From contig NZ_JFKC01000015.1 in assembly GCF_002115805.1 (NCBI RefSeq), forward strand, positions 1 through 64,000: DNA of 64,000 nt, written 5' to 3'. Below are positions 34,550 to 44,005 of this stretch, one piece after another (the stretch's first letter is position 1; each line of letters starts with the position of its first letter). The notes below the pieces were generated by a model that did not search any database, was not told the origin of the DNA, and worked only from the letters and a program-made list of their open reading frames with translations. The translations under genes were made by a program, and so were the position numbers. This stretch comes from Marivita geojedonensis. Its GTDB lineage: Bacteria; Pseudomonadota; Alphaproteobacteria; Rhodobacterales; Rhodobacteraceae.

Positions 34550-34628
34550 GGGCGCGCAGGGCTCCGGCATTGGCTCGGGTTCAGTTCAAGCCGCCCGCAT
34601 ACCCTGTTTCCCGCGCCCGCGAAAGGGG

Positions 34629-35957
34629 TCACCGGTATGCGTGCAGCACACCGTTTTTCGAGACCACGTAAAGTGTGCCATTCGCCACCACTGGACGGGT
34701 CGTGGCTCCGCCGCGGATTTCCGTCTCTCCGATCAGGTCGCCTGACGCCGGATCGAAAGATCGGATCAGACCGTCGGAGGAGGCCACGATCAGACGACCA
34801 CCCGCCATGATCGGCCCATGGTTGGTAAACGCCGAGTCGCGGCGGCGCTGCGGGCGGCGCACGGGCTCGTAGCCCGGCAGATCAACCGCCCAGATCTGAG
34901 TTCCGTCCTGCGCGTTGAGACGCACCAGTTTGTTCAGATCAGAAACGAAATACACCGAGTTTCCTGCAGGCCAGACCGGATCCAGCGCACCGTGCTGCGC
35001 TGTCCACTGGCGTTCGCCGGAATTCACGTTCAGCGCGACGACACGTCCTGAATGGTTGCCCGCGAAAACGGTATTTCCGTCGATCACCGGATACCCGGTG
35101 ATGTCATCGACGAGGGCGATGGCGAAACCCTTGCGCGCACCGACGATGTCGGCGCTCCAAAGCCGCAGACCGCCCTGACGGAACGCACCCTGAACGGCTC
35201 CGCTTCCGAAGGAGAACACAACGTGGGTGTTGCTCACCGCCGGCGGCGCGGCGCCTGCGACGTTGCCAACATCACCCAACCCGTCCGATTGCCAGCGCAC
35301 ACGGCCGTCATCCGCCTCGATGGCCCAGGCGGTGCTGTCGCCGGCGACAACATAGACAAGGCCGCCGAAAACGGTTGGCGCGCCTGTTGCGGTCGCCTGA
35401 AGCTTCTGTGTCCAGATTTCCTGACCCGAAGACGCATCGAGGGCGCTCAGCGTTCCGAAGCCCGAGGTCACGTAAACACGTCCATTGTCATAGGCCAGAC
35501 CACCGGCCAGTGCCTGCGACGGGTCATCCCGAAGCGGTGCGAGGCTGTAGGACCAGAGCGCCTCACCCCCTGTCGATGTGGCCGAAACGCGTCCCGCGCT
35601 GTCGATGGTGAACACACGCCCATCGGCGACGACCGGATCGGTGATGATCCGCGCCCGGCGTTTGTCGCCCTGCCCGATCGATGTGGACCAGATCTGCGTC
35701 AGGCTGGACCCCAACGCCGCATTGGTCGTCCGGGACGACGGGCTGACATGGCTTTGCGGCCAGGATGCATTATTGGTGGCTGCGGGCACATTGGCGGATG
35801 CCGTTATGTTGCCAAGGGTTTCGGCCCCTGCGGTGGCATTGTCCTGAAGCACCTCGCGAACGCCCAGACGTTCCCCAGGAAGGATGATTTCACGATCCGT
35901 ACATCCCGCAAGGACACCTGCTGCGATCGCGCTGGCCATCAGAAATTTTACGTGCAC
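34629..35957 (-). CDS. bamB: Outer-membrane assembly lipoprotein BamB
   Basis: The 442-aa protein starts with a lipoprotein signal (lipobox LAGC, Cys about residue 18), then a linker, then an eight-bladed beta-propeller built of PQQ-like repeats (VYVTSGFGTLSALDASSG; VFAGNHSGRVVALNVNSG). BamB scaffolds the BamA complex. A GTG at 35957 is preferred over ATG 35939 because it leaves a normal signal-peptide n-region. The gene sits between a YfgM-like gene and der, the same order as yfgM-bamB-der in E. coli. Confidence 0.9.
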   Translation of the reverse strand: MHVKFLMASAIAAGVLAGCTDREIILPGERLGVREVLQDNATAGAETLGNITASANVPAATNNASWPQSHVSPSSRTTNAALGSSLTQIWSTSIGQGDKRRARIITDPVVADGRVFTIDSAGRVSATSTGGEALWSYSLAPLRDDPSQALAGGLAYDNGRVYVTSGFGTLSALDASSGQEIWTQKLQATATGAPTVFGGLVYVVAGDSTAWAIEADDGRVRWQSDGLGDVGNVAGAAPPAVSNTHVVFSFGSGAVQGAFRQGGLRLWSADIVGARKGFAIALVDDITGYPVIDGNTVFAGNHSGRVVALNVNSGERQWTAQHGALDPVWPAGNSVYFVSDLNKLVRLNAQDGTQIWAVDLPGYEPVRRPQRRRDSAFTNHGPIMAGGRLIVASSDGLIRSFDPASGDLIGETEIRGGATTRPVVANGTLYVVSKNGVLHAYR

Positions 35958-36006
35958 TGCCCTGCCCTCGTCTTTTTCTCGCGCCTTGGCCCGCAGGCCA
36001 TGGCGA

Positions 36007-36663
36007 TCAGGACGCCTCGATCTCGCCCCCCAGAGCCACAATCAACTGAGACGCGCGTCGGCGCAAGCCTGCAGTCAGTTCCGAGTCGCCAAGAATGGCG
36101 TTGAGACGCGTCAAAGCCGCATCCGTGTCGCCTGCTTCGATGTCGAGAAGCGCCAACTGTTCTTCTGCCAGAAGCCGAAGCGGCGCACCGGGGGCCGCCA
36201 TCGCCTCGAACGCAACGCGGCGTTCATCGGCACTGAGCGTCGATTCCGGGCGGGTCAGCGCCTTGAAGCTCGCAATCTGGCGGTAGATCTCGGGCAGGTC
36301 TCCGTCGGTGGCTGTGGCATTGAGCCGTTCGGCGGCCGCAGCCCCGTTTCCGGCCAGCGCGTCTTCCGCAGCAATGAGCATATCCAGGACCGCTGCACCT
36401 TCCTCAGTGGGTGCCTCGATCTGATCGAGTGCCGCCACACGATCGGACGCCTCATCGCTTTCAAGTGCCGCGAGGATCGCATCGCCAAACGCCTGCGCCT
36501 TTGCCTGTTCGGCGGCGCGCGTGTACTCGCGGTACGCGGTGCCACCGACGAGAAGCAGAACCGCAAGAACCGCGATCCAGCCGTAGCGGCGCATGAGGGC
36601 AAAAAGCCTGTCGCGGCGGACTTCTTCGGTCACTTCCTCGATAAAGCTGTCAGTTTCGCTCAC
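36007..36663 (-). CDS. YfgM-like tetratricopeptide membrane protein
   Basis: The 218-aa protein has a short cytoplasmic start (MSETDSFIEEVTEEVRRDRL), one membrane helix at about residues 28-44 (YGWIAVLAVLLLVGGTAY) and a periplasmic helical domain of TPR_21 type. E. coli YfgM has the same architecture, associates with the Sec translocon and is encoded next to bamB. The gene is 49 bases upstream of bamB's GTG and probably cotranscribed. Confidence 0.83.
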   Translation of the reverse strand: MSETDSFIEEVTEEVRRDRLFALMRRYGWIAVLAVLLLVGGTAYREYTRAAEQAKAQAFGDAILAALESDEASDRVAALDQIEAPTEEGAAVLDMLIAAEDALAGNGAAAAERLNATATDGDLPEIYRQIASFKALTRPESTLSADERRVAFEAMAAPGAPLRLLAEEQLALLDIEAGDTDAALTRLNAILGDSELTAGLRRRASQLIVALGGEIEAS

Positions 36664-37011
36664 CTGTTGGCCCCCTTTGACCTTGCGGATTGTCTTGCCC
36701 GCCCAAGAATTTCGCCCCTCATACCGCGCCCGGGGTCAGGTGCCAAGCCGCGCGTTTCACAGCCTTGAATCCCGCATGATCCGAAGGATTTGTCAGGCTT
36801 TCGTCCATTTTCCGCACAAGGCGCAGAGAAAATTCGGATTTCCAGAAAATGAACCGTGCAGTTCATCTTGAAAAAATCCGGGGTCAACTTTAATCTAAAC
36901 TGATCAGTTTACCGTATTTCGATTGTCTGCTGGCGAGATGTACTACGGCTTGGATTTTCGGAATGGCAGCAACCGATCAAATAACAGAAGTGCAGGCACA
37001 AGGTTCGTCTG
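36664..37011. promoter_or_regulatory. Divergent intergenic region with a TetR-like operator
   Basis: No gene is supported in these 348 bases. AAACTGATCAGTTT at 36897-36910 is a perfect 14-bp palindrome about 100 bases upstream of the RND adaptor gene and fits a TetR-family operator. ATGAACCGTGCAGTTCAT at 36849-36866 is an 18-base sequence with 6-bp inverted arms. No regulator gene is adjacent. Confidence 0.5.
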
Positions 37012-38316
37012 ATGCGCATAGTACCCGTGATAACCGCGATCCTGGTTGCGGCCCTGTTGTTTGGACTTGTGATCGAGCGTGACCGCCTGTTCGCGCTGAT
37101 CGATGATCTGAGCCCCCGCGTAACAGCCGCCGAAGCGGTTGAGACCGCACCAGCTGAGACCGATGAAGTGTCTGAAATCGCTGAAGACTCCGTAAGTGAC
37201 GGCGTCATTCGCGTTATGGCAAAACGCTCGGTTGCTCAGGAGATTGGCACGCAGGTCCGTCTGCGCGGCGAAACCGAAGCCGCCCGGCAGGTGTCCGTGG
37301 TTGCGGAAACCAGCGGCAAGATCGTTTCGCCTCCTCTGAGGAAGGGCGCCTTCGTGCAGGAGGGCGAACAGCTCTGCTCCATCGATCCCGGCACGCGTGA
37401 CGCAAGCCTCGCAGAGGCGCAGGCGCGATTGGCCGAAGCGATCGCACGCCGGCCCGAAGTCGAAGCGCGTGTTCCCGAAGCCGAGGCCCGTCTGAGCGAG
37501 GCCCAGGCCCGGCTCGAGGAAGCAAGGATCAATGCAACCGCAGCCGTCCGGCTGAGCGAGGACGGTTTTGCCAGCCAGACCCGCGTCGCCAACACAGAAG
37601 CCGCCGTTCAAAGTGCCCAGGCCGCGATTGTGAGCGCCGAAGCCGGTGTCAAAGCGGCAAAGGCCGGACTGGACAGCCTTCAGGCCAGCATCGAAAGCGC
37701 ACAGGCCGCCGTCGCGCGGGCGCAGACGGAAATCGACCGTCTTCAGATCACCGCCCCCTTCGCAGGTGTGCTTGAAACGGACACGGCAGAACTTGGCAGC
37801 CTGCTCCAGCCCGGTGCGCTGTGCGCCACGGTGATCCAGCTTGATCCGATCAAGGTGGTCGGTTTCGTGCCGGAAACCGAAATCGGCCGGGTCGAGGTGG
37901 GTGCCATGGCAGGCGCACGGTTCAACCAAGGGCCGGATGTGCAGGCACGGGTCACCTTCCTGTCGCGCTCTGCCGACCCGACCACCCGGACCTTCCGTGT
38001 CGAGCTGACGGTTCCGAACCCCGAACTGAGCATCCGCGACGGACAAACCGCCGAAATCCTGATCCAGTCGCAGGGTGTTCAGGCGCACCTTCTCGCGGGA
38101 TCGTCGCTGACATTAAACGATGAAGGCGCGCTTGGGGTCCGGATTGTTGACGAAAACAGCGCAGCGAAATTCTTGCCTGTTACCGTTCTGCGGGACACTG
38201 CGGAAGGCATTTACGTGACGGGCCTGCCAGATCAGGTCGATGTGATCACCGTTGGGCAGGAATTCGTGACCGACGGCGTGATTGTCGCCCCCAGCTTTGA
38301 AGAGGTCATTCAATGA
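37012..38316 (+). CDS. RND efflux periplasmic adaptor subunit
   Basis: The 434-aa membrane-fusion protein has an N-terminal anchor helix (VPVITAILVAALLFGLVI), then lipoyl-type barrel halves around an alpha-helical hairpin at about residues 140-235. The hairpin is rich in Ala, Glu and Gln heptads (ARLAEAIARRPEVEARVPEA). Beta-barrel and membrane-proximal domains follow. It would bridge the inner-membrane pump and an outer-membrane channel. Its stop overlaps the pump start (ATGA). No outer-membrane channel gene is adjacent. Confidence 0.9.
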   Translation: MRIVPVITAILVAALLFGLVIERDRLFALIDDLSPRVTAAEAVETAPAETDEVSEIAEDSVSDGVIRVMAKRSVAQEIGTQVRLRGETEAARQVSVVAETSGKIVSPPLRKGAFVQEGEQLCSIDPGTRDASLAEAQARLAEAIARRPEVEARVPEAEARLSEAQARLEEARINATAAVRLSEDGFASQTRVANTEAAVQSAQAAIVSAEAGVKAAKAGLDSLQASIESAQAAVARAQTEIDRLQITAPFAGVLETDTAELGSLLQPGALCATVIQLDPIKVVGFVPETEIGRVEVGAMAGARFNQGPDVQARVTFLSRSADPTTRTFRVELTVPNPELSIRDGQTAEILIQSQGVQAHLLAGSSLTLNDEGALGVRIVDENSAAKFLPVTVLRDTAEGIYVTGLPDQVDVITVGQEFVTDGVIVAPSFEEVIQ

Positions 38317-41300
38317 CCGGGATCGTCGACTGGGCCGCCGAACGCGCCCGCATGGTGCTGGCCTTCATCGCACTGTCCCTGACCATCGGGACAGTGGCCT
38401 ATGTGGGTCTGCCCAAGGAAGGTGAACCGGATATCGAAATTCCGGCCCTGTTCGTTTCGACCGTATTCCCCGGCATTTCCGCAGCTGACAGCGAAACCCT
38501 GCTTGTCAAACCGATGGAGACCGAGCTGGCTGATCTGGACGGGTTGAAGACCATGTCCGGTACTGCGGCTGAAGGATATGCCGGTGTCGCGCTTGAGTTC
38601 GAGTTCGGTTGGGACAAGACACAGGTCATGGCCGATGTCCGCGATGCCATGAACAAGGCGCAGTCCAAGTTCCCGGCAGGTGCTGAACAGTATTCGATCA
38701 CCGAGATCAATTTTTCAGAGTTCCCGATCATCATTGTCAACCTGACCGGCCCGGTGCCCGAACGCACCATGGCGCGGGTCGCGAAGGATCTACAGGATCG
38801 GCTTGAATCGCTGGATTCCGTGCTTGAGGCCGGCATCGCGGGCAACCGGGACGAAATGCTGGAAGTGGTGATCGATCCGCTGAAGCTTGAAAGCTACAAC
38901 GTCACCGCCAGTGAGCTGATCAACGTTGTTCAGAACAACAACCAGCTGATCGCAGCCGGTGAAGTGCGCAGCGACCAGGGCAGTTTTGCGGTCAAGATTC
39001 CATCGAGCTTTGACGATCAGCGCGATGTCTATGACCTGCCGGTGAAGGTGAACGGCGATCGCGTGGTGACGTTGGGCGATCTGGCGACAATCAACCTGAC
39101 CTTTGAGGACCGCCAGGGAACGGCGCGGTTCAACGGCGAAAAGACGCTGGCGCTCCAGGTGGTCAAGCGCAAGGGTTTCAACCTGATCGACACCGCTGAC
39201 GCCGTGAAGGCCGAGGTTGCCGCAGCCGAGGCCAACTGGCCTTCCGAGCTTCAGGCCGCCGTAACGGTCGGGACCTCCAACGACCAGTCCCGGATCGTGG
39301 ACAGCATGGTCAAGCAGCTCGAAGGCTCGGTCCTGACGGCAATTGCGCTGGTGATGATCGTGGTTCTGGCTGCTCTTGGCCTTCGGGCCGCGCTGCTGGT
39401 GGGTTTCGCAATTCCAACGTCATTCCTTCTCTGTTTCGTCTTCCTGTCGGTGATGGGGGTCAGCATCTCGAACATCGTGATGTTCGGGTTGATCCTTGCC
39501 GTGGGGATGCTGGTGGACGGGGCCATCGTGGTTGTCGAATACGCGGACAAGCGCATCAAGGAAGGCACCGGCCCGATGCACGCCTATGTCGAGGCGGCGA
39601 AGCGGATGTTCTGGCCGGTGGTCAGCTCGACCGCAACCACGCTCTGCGCCTTTCTGCCCATGCTGTTCTGGCCCGGAGTTCCGGGCGAATTCATGGGGAT
39701 GCTGCCGGTCACGCTGATCTTCGTGCTGTCGGCCTCTCTGGTCGTTGCGTTGGTCTATCTTCCGGTGATGGGCGGTGTGACAGGACGTTTCTCAAGGATG
39801 CTCGACAGGGCCTCGGCCTCACTCAAGGCGAACACATCCTGGCTGCTGCGCGCCGCAATGGTTCCCGTGGTTCTGGGTATGCTTTTTGTGGGCGCGTTGA
39901 TGCTGCTGGATCCGGGCTTCCTCTTCCCGCCCATCGCTGACGGACCGGCAGCGCATCTGCCAGGAATCGTGCTGTTCCTGATCGGGTCGGTTCTGGCGTC
40001 CATCGTGCTGGATGCCGCGTCGATCACATGGAAGCGAATTCGTGTCGATGGTCGGCGTCGCCGGACACCTTTCGGTCTGTTCATCAAGTTCATCGCAGGC
40101 AACCCGATCATGCCGATTATTGCCGGAGCGGGTGTCTTGGCGTTCGTGTTCAGCGTTTTCACGTATTTCGGCCAAAACAATAACGGCGTGGAGTTTTTCG
40201 TCGAATCCGAACCAGAACAGGCGATTGTCTATGTCCGGGCGCGCGGCAACCTGAGCCTCGAGGAAAAAGACGCACTCGTGATGCGCGCCGAGGATATCGT
40301 TCTGGCCCACCCCGGTGTGAAGAACGCGTTCTCCTTTGCCGGTGAAGGTGGGCTGAACACCGATGCCAGCGGCGCGGCTGTGCCGAAGGACACGATCGGT
40401 CAGGTTCAGCTGGAAACGATCCCGTGGGAGGACCGCGCCGATCGCCCCGAGCTGGATGGGGATATCATCCTTGACGAGCTGACCGAACAACTTCAGACCA
40501 TTCCCGGCGTAGAGATCGAAATCCTGTCTCAGAACCGGGGACCGGCCAGCGGGAAACCCGTGCATCTGCGGCTCAAGGCCGATGATTGGGACAATCTGCT
40601 TGGCGCCACCGCCATCGCGCGGGCACAGTTCGAGGCGACACCCGGCCTGACCCTGATCGAGGACACCCTGCCCCTGCCCGGGATCGACTGGCAGATCGAC
40701 GTGGATGTGGAAAAGGCCGGCCGTTACGGGGCCAACGTGGCTGTCGTCGGCGCCATGGTGCAGTTGGTGACGCGGGGCATCCTGCTCGACACGATGCGCG
40801 TGGACAGCTCGGATGAAGAGATCGAAATCCGCGTCCGCCTTCCGGAAGAAGACCGTTTCCTGTCCACACTCGACACCTTGCGGGTGCGTACCAATGACGG
40901 GCTTGTGCCGCTGTCGAACTTCATTACACGCAAACCGGTGGCCAAGCTGGCCGAGATCAATCGCGTCGATCAGAAGAGATACTTCGATGTGAAGGCCGAT
41001 GTTCTGCCGGGATTGTTCAAAGTGGTCGGGGACGGCGATAGCACCACGACCATAGCAACGCTCCGCGAACGCGAGGACGGCCAGATCGAGGCTGCAAACG
41101 GCAAACGCTATGCGCTGTTCGGGACCGACACCACAAGTGTTGAAACTGTGACAACCGCGCTCGACGATGGCGCGCGGATTGTGCCGGTGAATGCCAACGA
41201 ACGGATTGCGGAACTGACCAAGTGGCTCGAAACCAATCCCTTGCCCGGTATCGACTGGGAGTGGACCGGCGACCAAGAAGAGCAGGCGGAAAGCCAGGCA

Positions 41301-42071
41301 TTCCTTGGCAAGGCGTTCGGGGCAGCGCTTGGGCTGATGTTCATCATCCTGCTCGCGCAGTTCAACAGCTTCTATAACGCGGTTCTGGTGCTGCTGGCCG
41401 TGGTACTGTCCACCACGGGCGTCCTGATCGGGATGCTCGTCATGGATCAAACATTCTCGATCATCATGACGGGTACGGGGATTGTGGCTCTCGCGGGGAT
41501 CGTGGTGAACAACAACATTGTTCTGATCGACACCTATCAGGAATATGCGCGCTACATGCCCCGGATCGAGGCCATTGTGCGGACCGCCGAAGACCGGATC
41601 CGCCCGGTTCTCCTGACGACGATCACGACCATGGCCGGGCTTGCTCCGATGATGTTCGGCCTCAGCCTCGATTTCTTTGCAGGCGGTTACTCGATCGACA
41701 GCCCGACGGCCCTGTGGTGGAAGCAACTGGCAACTGCGGTTGTCTTCGGACTGGGCATTGCGACCGTCCTGACGCTGGTCTTCACACCGTCCATGCTGGC
41801 CGCGCGGGTCTGGTTCACGACCTACGCACTGTGGTTCTTCCGACTTCTGGCGCGGCTTGGCGGTGGACGGACAAGCCAGGCCGGACGGGATTGGGCGCTT
41901 CAGCGCGCGGCACGCAAGGTCAAGGCTCCGACCATTCTCTGGGAAGACGATGATCGCCCCGGCACCGAATACGAAGATGGACAGACCGGCGCGCCACGTT
42001 TGGAAGACCTGAAAAAGGTTCTGAGAAATCGCACCAATGATGGCGAGCCGCCGGTACAGGCCGCAGAGTAA
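38313..42071 (+). CDS. RND efflux pump permease, enlarged
   Basis: The 1252-aa AcrB/HAE1-type transporter is about 200 residues longer than typical. The usual tandem 6-helix halves with two large porter loops are present. GMLVDGAIVVVEYADKR near residue 400 holds the TM4 acid region, and NNNIVLIDTYQEY is its counterpart in the second half. Extra length comes from a segment at about residues 505-600 with two additional hydrophobic stretches and a basic loop (KRIRVDGRRRRTPFG), and from a charged C-terminal tail of about 75 residues. The substrate is unknown. It is cotranscribed with the adaptor. Confidence 0.9.
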   Translation: MTGIVDWAAERARMVLAFIALSLTIGTVAYVGLPKEGEPDIEIPALFVSTVFPGISAADSETLLVKPMETELADLDGLKTMSGTAAEGYAGVALEFEFGWDKTQVMADVRDAMNKAQSKFPAGAEQYSITEINFSEFPIIIVNLTGPVPERTMARVAKDLQDRLESLDSVLEAGIAGNRDEMLEVVIDPLKLESYNVTASELINVVQNNNQLIAAGEVRSDQGSFAVKIPSSFDDQRDVYDLPVKVNGDRVVTLGDLATINLTFEDRQGTARFNGEKTLALQVVKRKGFNLIDTADAVKAEVAAAEANWPSELQAAVTVGTSNDQSRIVDSMVKQLEGSVLTAIALVMIVVLAALGLRAALLVGFAIPTSFLLCFVFLSVMGVSISNIVMFGLILAVGMLVDGAIVVVEYADKRIKEGTGPMHAYVEAAKRMFWPVVSSTATTLCAFLPMLFWPGVPGEFMGMLPVTLIFVLSASLVVALVYLPVMGGVTGRFSRMLDRASASLKANTSWLLRAAMVPVVLGMLFVGALMLLDPGFLFPPIADGPAAHLPGIVLFLIGSVLASIVLDAASITWKRIRVDGRRRRTPFGLFIKFIAGNPIMPIIAGAGVLAFVFSVFTYFGQNNNGVEFFVESEPEQAIVYVRARGNLSLEEKDALVMRAEDIVLAHPGVKNAFSFAGEGGLNTDASGAAVPKDTIGQVQLETIPWEDRADRPELDGDIILDELTEQLQTIPGVEIEILSQNRGPASGKPVHLRLKADDWDNLLGATAIARAQFEATPGLTLIEDTLPLPGIDWQIDVDVEKAGRYGANVAVVGAMVQLVTRGILLDTMRVDSSDEEIEIRVRLPEEDRFLSTLDTLRVRTNDGLVPLSNFITRKPVAKLAEINRVDQKRYFDVKADVLPGLFKVVGDGDSTTTIATLREREDGQIEAANGKRYALFGTDTTSVETVTTALDDGARIVPVNANERIAELTKWLETNPLPGIDWEWTGDQEEQAESQAFLGKAFGAALGLMFIILLAQFNSFYNAVLVLLAVVLSTTGVLIGMLVMDQTFSIIMTGTGIVALAGIVVNNNIVLIDTYQEYARYMPRIEAIVRTAEDRIRPVLLTTITTMAGLAPMMFGLSLDFFAGGYSIDSPTALWWKQLATAVVFGLGIATVLTLVFTPSMLAARVWFTTYALWFFRLLARLGGGRTSQAGRDWALQRAARKVKAPTILWEDDDRPGTEYEDGQTGAPRLEDLKKVLRNRTNDGEPPVQAAE

Positions 42072-42088
42072 GAGCCCTCAAGACACAT

Positions 42089-42116
42089 GCGGCAGCGTAG
42101 TGATTGCGCTGCCGTA
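42089..42116. terminator. Hairpin between the convergent RND and ABC genes
   Basis: CGGCAGCG (42090-42097) pairs with CGCTGCCG (42107-42114) across a 9-base loop. There is no T-run on either side, so termination is only inferred from its place between two convergent stop codons. Confidence 0.4.
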
Positions 42117-42124
42117 AAGCGCCG

Positions 42125-43942
42125 TCAGGCTGCCTCTTCGTCTTCCTGCATCTGCCGGTTCCACAGCGCGGCATAGCGCCCATGGCTGGCAAGCAGGCTG
42201 TCATGGGTGCCCTCTTCGACCACAAGCCCGTTTTCCAGAACGACGATCCGGTCCGCATCGGCAATCGTCGACAGCCTGTGGGCAATGGTGATTACGGTGC
42301 GCCCCTCGCCTGCCCGCTTCAAGGCGCCCTGGATGGAAGATTCGGTTTCGGAATCGAGCGCCGAGGTCGCCTCGTCCAGGATCAGGATCGGCGGGTTCTT
42401 GAGCAGCGTCCGCGCGATGCCGACACGCTGTTTTTCTCCGCCGGAGAGCTTCAGCCCCCGCTCGCCCACCATCGTGTCGTAACCTTCGGGGAGCGACAGG
42501 ATGAAATCGTGGATCTGCGCCGACCGCGCGGCCGCGACGATCTCTTCTTCGCTGGCACCGGCACGACCATAAGCGATGTTGTAGCGGATCGTTTCGTTGA
42601 ACAGCACCGTATCCTGCGGCACCACGCCTATCGCGTCATGCAGACTGTCCTGCGTAACGTCTCGCACGTCCTGCCCATCGATCCGCACCGCGCCGTCGTT
42701 CACATCGTAAAAGCGGAACAGCAACCGTCCGATGGTGGATTTCCCGGATCCTGACGGCCCCACAAGGGCAACGTTTTCTCCGGACCGGACATGCAGCGAC
42801 ACACCTTTGAGGATCGGGCGCGCGGGATCATAGCCGAATTTCACCGCGTCAAATTCGACAGCTCCCTGCGACACATCGAGTTCAGGCGCGCCCGGTTTGT
42901 CGGACACCTCCTGCGGCTGATCGAGCAGGTCGAACATCTCGCCCATATCGACAAGCGCCTGCCGGATTTCGCGATAGACAGTTCCAAGGAAATTCAGCGG
43001 CATGGTGATCTGGATCATGTAGGCATTGACCATGACGAAATCGCCGACCGTCAGAGTGCCATTCTGCACACCCAACGCCGCCATGACCATGACGATCACA
43101 AGACCCAGCGTGATGATCAGGCTCTGACCGAAATTCAGAAATGCCAGCGAGGTCGCCGTTTTGATCGCAGCGCCCTCGTAAGCCTCCATCGACCGGTCAT
43201 AGCGCGCCGCCTCTCGGGACTCGGCGCCGAAATACTTGACGGTTTCGAAGTTCAGAAGGCTGTCGATGGCCTTCTGGTTCGCATCCGTGTCCTGCTCGTT
43301 CATTTCACGCCGCAGTCGAACCCGCCATTCGGTGACCTTGAAGGTAAACCAGACGTAAATGACGATGGTGACCATCACGACAGCCATGTACCGGGCATCC
43401 AGCAGCGCCCAGAGAAACCCCATCACCAGCAGAAGTTCGAGGATCAAAGGTCCGACGCTGAACAACATGAAGCGCAGAAGGAAATCCACGCCCTTCACAC
43501 CGCGCTCGATGATCCGGCTCAGCCCGCCGGTCTTGCGCGTGATGTGATAGCGCATGGAAAGGCGATGGATGTGCGTAAAGGTTTCCAGCGCCAGAGTCCG
43601 CAGCGCGCGCTGTCCAACACGGGCAAATACGCCATCGCGCAATTGCTGGAAGCCCACGTTCATCAACCGGGCCATCCCGTAGGCGAGAGTCAAACCGATA
43701 CCGCCCAGCATCAGGTCCGACACTTCTCCGCTCAGGGAATCCACGGCCTTGCCAAACAGCAGCGGTGCCAGCACGTTCACCACCTTGGCCAGAACAAGGC
43801 AGAGAAGCGCGATGACAACGCGCTGTTTCACCCAGGGTTTGTCATCCGGCCACAGATAGGGGCCGACCTTGCGGATCGTACGCAGGCCGGAGCGGCGTTC
43901 ATCTGCTGCGATTTCAGCGGACGATTGGGCGTCGGAGGGCAT
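42125..43942 (-). CDS. Atm1-type ABC exporter (fused membrane and ATPase domains)
   Basis: The 605-aa half-transporter has six membrane helices (about 40-330) with the DANQKAIDSLLNFETVKYFG loop typical of Atm1/ABCB7. A full ATPase follows: Walker A GPSGSGKST, signature LSGGEKQR, Walker B ILILDEATSALD, switch His in IAHRLS. Bacterial Atm1 homologues export glutathione derivatives and protect against heavy metals. ATG 43942 follows GAAAGG; a GTG at 43975 would add eleven residues. It is monocistronic and convergent with the RND operon. Confidence 0.9.
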   Translation of the reverse strand: MPSDAQSSAEIAADERRSGLRTIRKVGPYLWPDDKPWVKQRVVIALLCLVLAKVVNVLAPLLFGKAVDSLSGEVSDLMLGGIGLTLAYGMARLMNVGFQQLRDGVFARVGQRALRTLALETFTHIHRLSMRYHITRKTGGLSRIIERGVKGVDFLLRFMLFSVGPLILELLLVMGFLWALLDARYMAVVMVTIVIYVWFTFKVTEWRVRLRREMNEQDTDANQKAIDSLLNFETVKYFGAESREAARYDRSMEAYEGAAIKTATSLAFLNFGQSLIITLGLVIVMVMAALGVQNGTLTVGDFVMVNAYMIQITMPLNFLGTVYREIRQALVDMGEMFDLLDQPQEVSDKPGAPELDVSQGAVEFDAVKFGYDPARPILKGVSLHVRSGENVALVGPSGSGKSTIGRLLFRFYDVNDGAVRIDGQDVRDVTQDSLHDAIGVVPQDTVLFNETIRYNIAYGRAGASEEEIVAAARSAQIHDFILSLPEGYDTMVGERGLKLSGGEKQRVGIARTLLKNPPILILDEATSALDSETESSIQGALKRAGEGRTVITIAHRLSTIADADRIVVLENGLVVEEGTHDSLLASHGRYAALWNRQMQEDEEAA

Positions 43943-44005
43943 GGGCAGCCTTTCGTGTTGGCGTATGCCCGTCACTTAGCCTGCGGCACCGGAAAGAACC
44001 AGTGC

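Noticed and set aside
32903-34810. A 635-codon frame antisense to der
   Set aside because: Lies over the certain der gene and shows no domain.
39819-41726. A 635-codon frame antisense to the RND permease
   Set aside because: Shadow frame; histidine- and arginine-rich composition typical of antisense high-GC frames.
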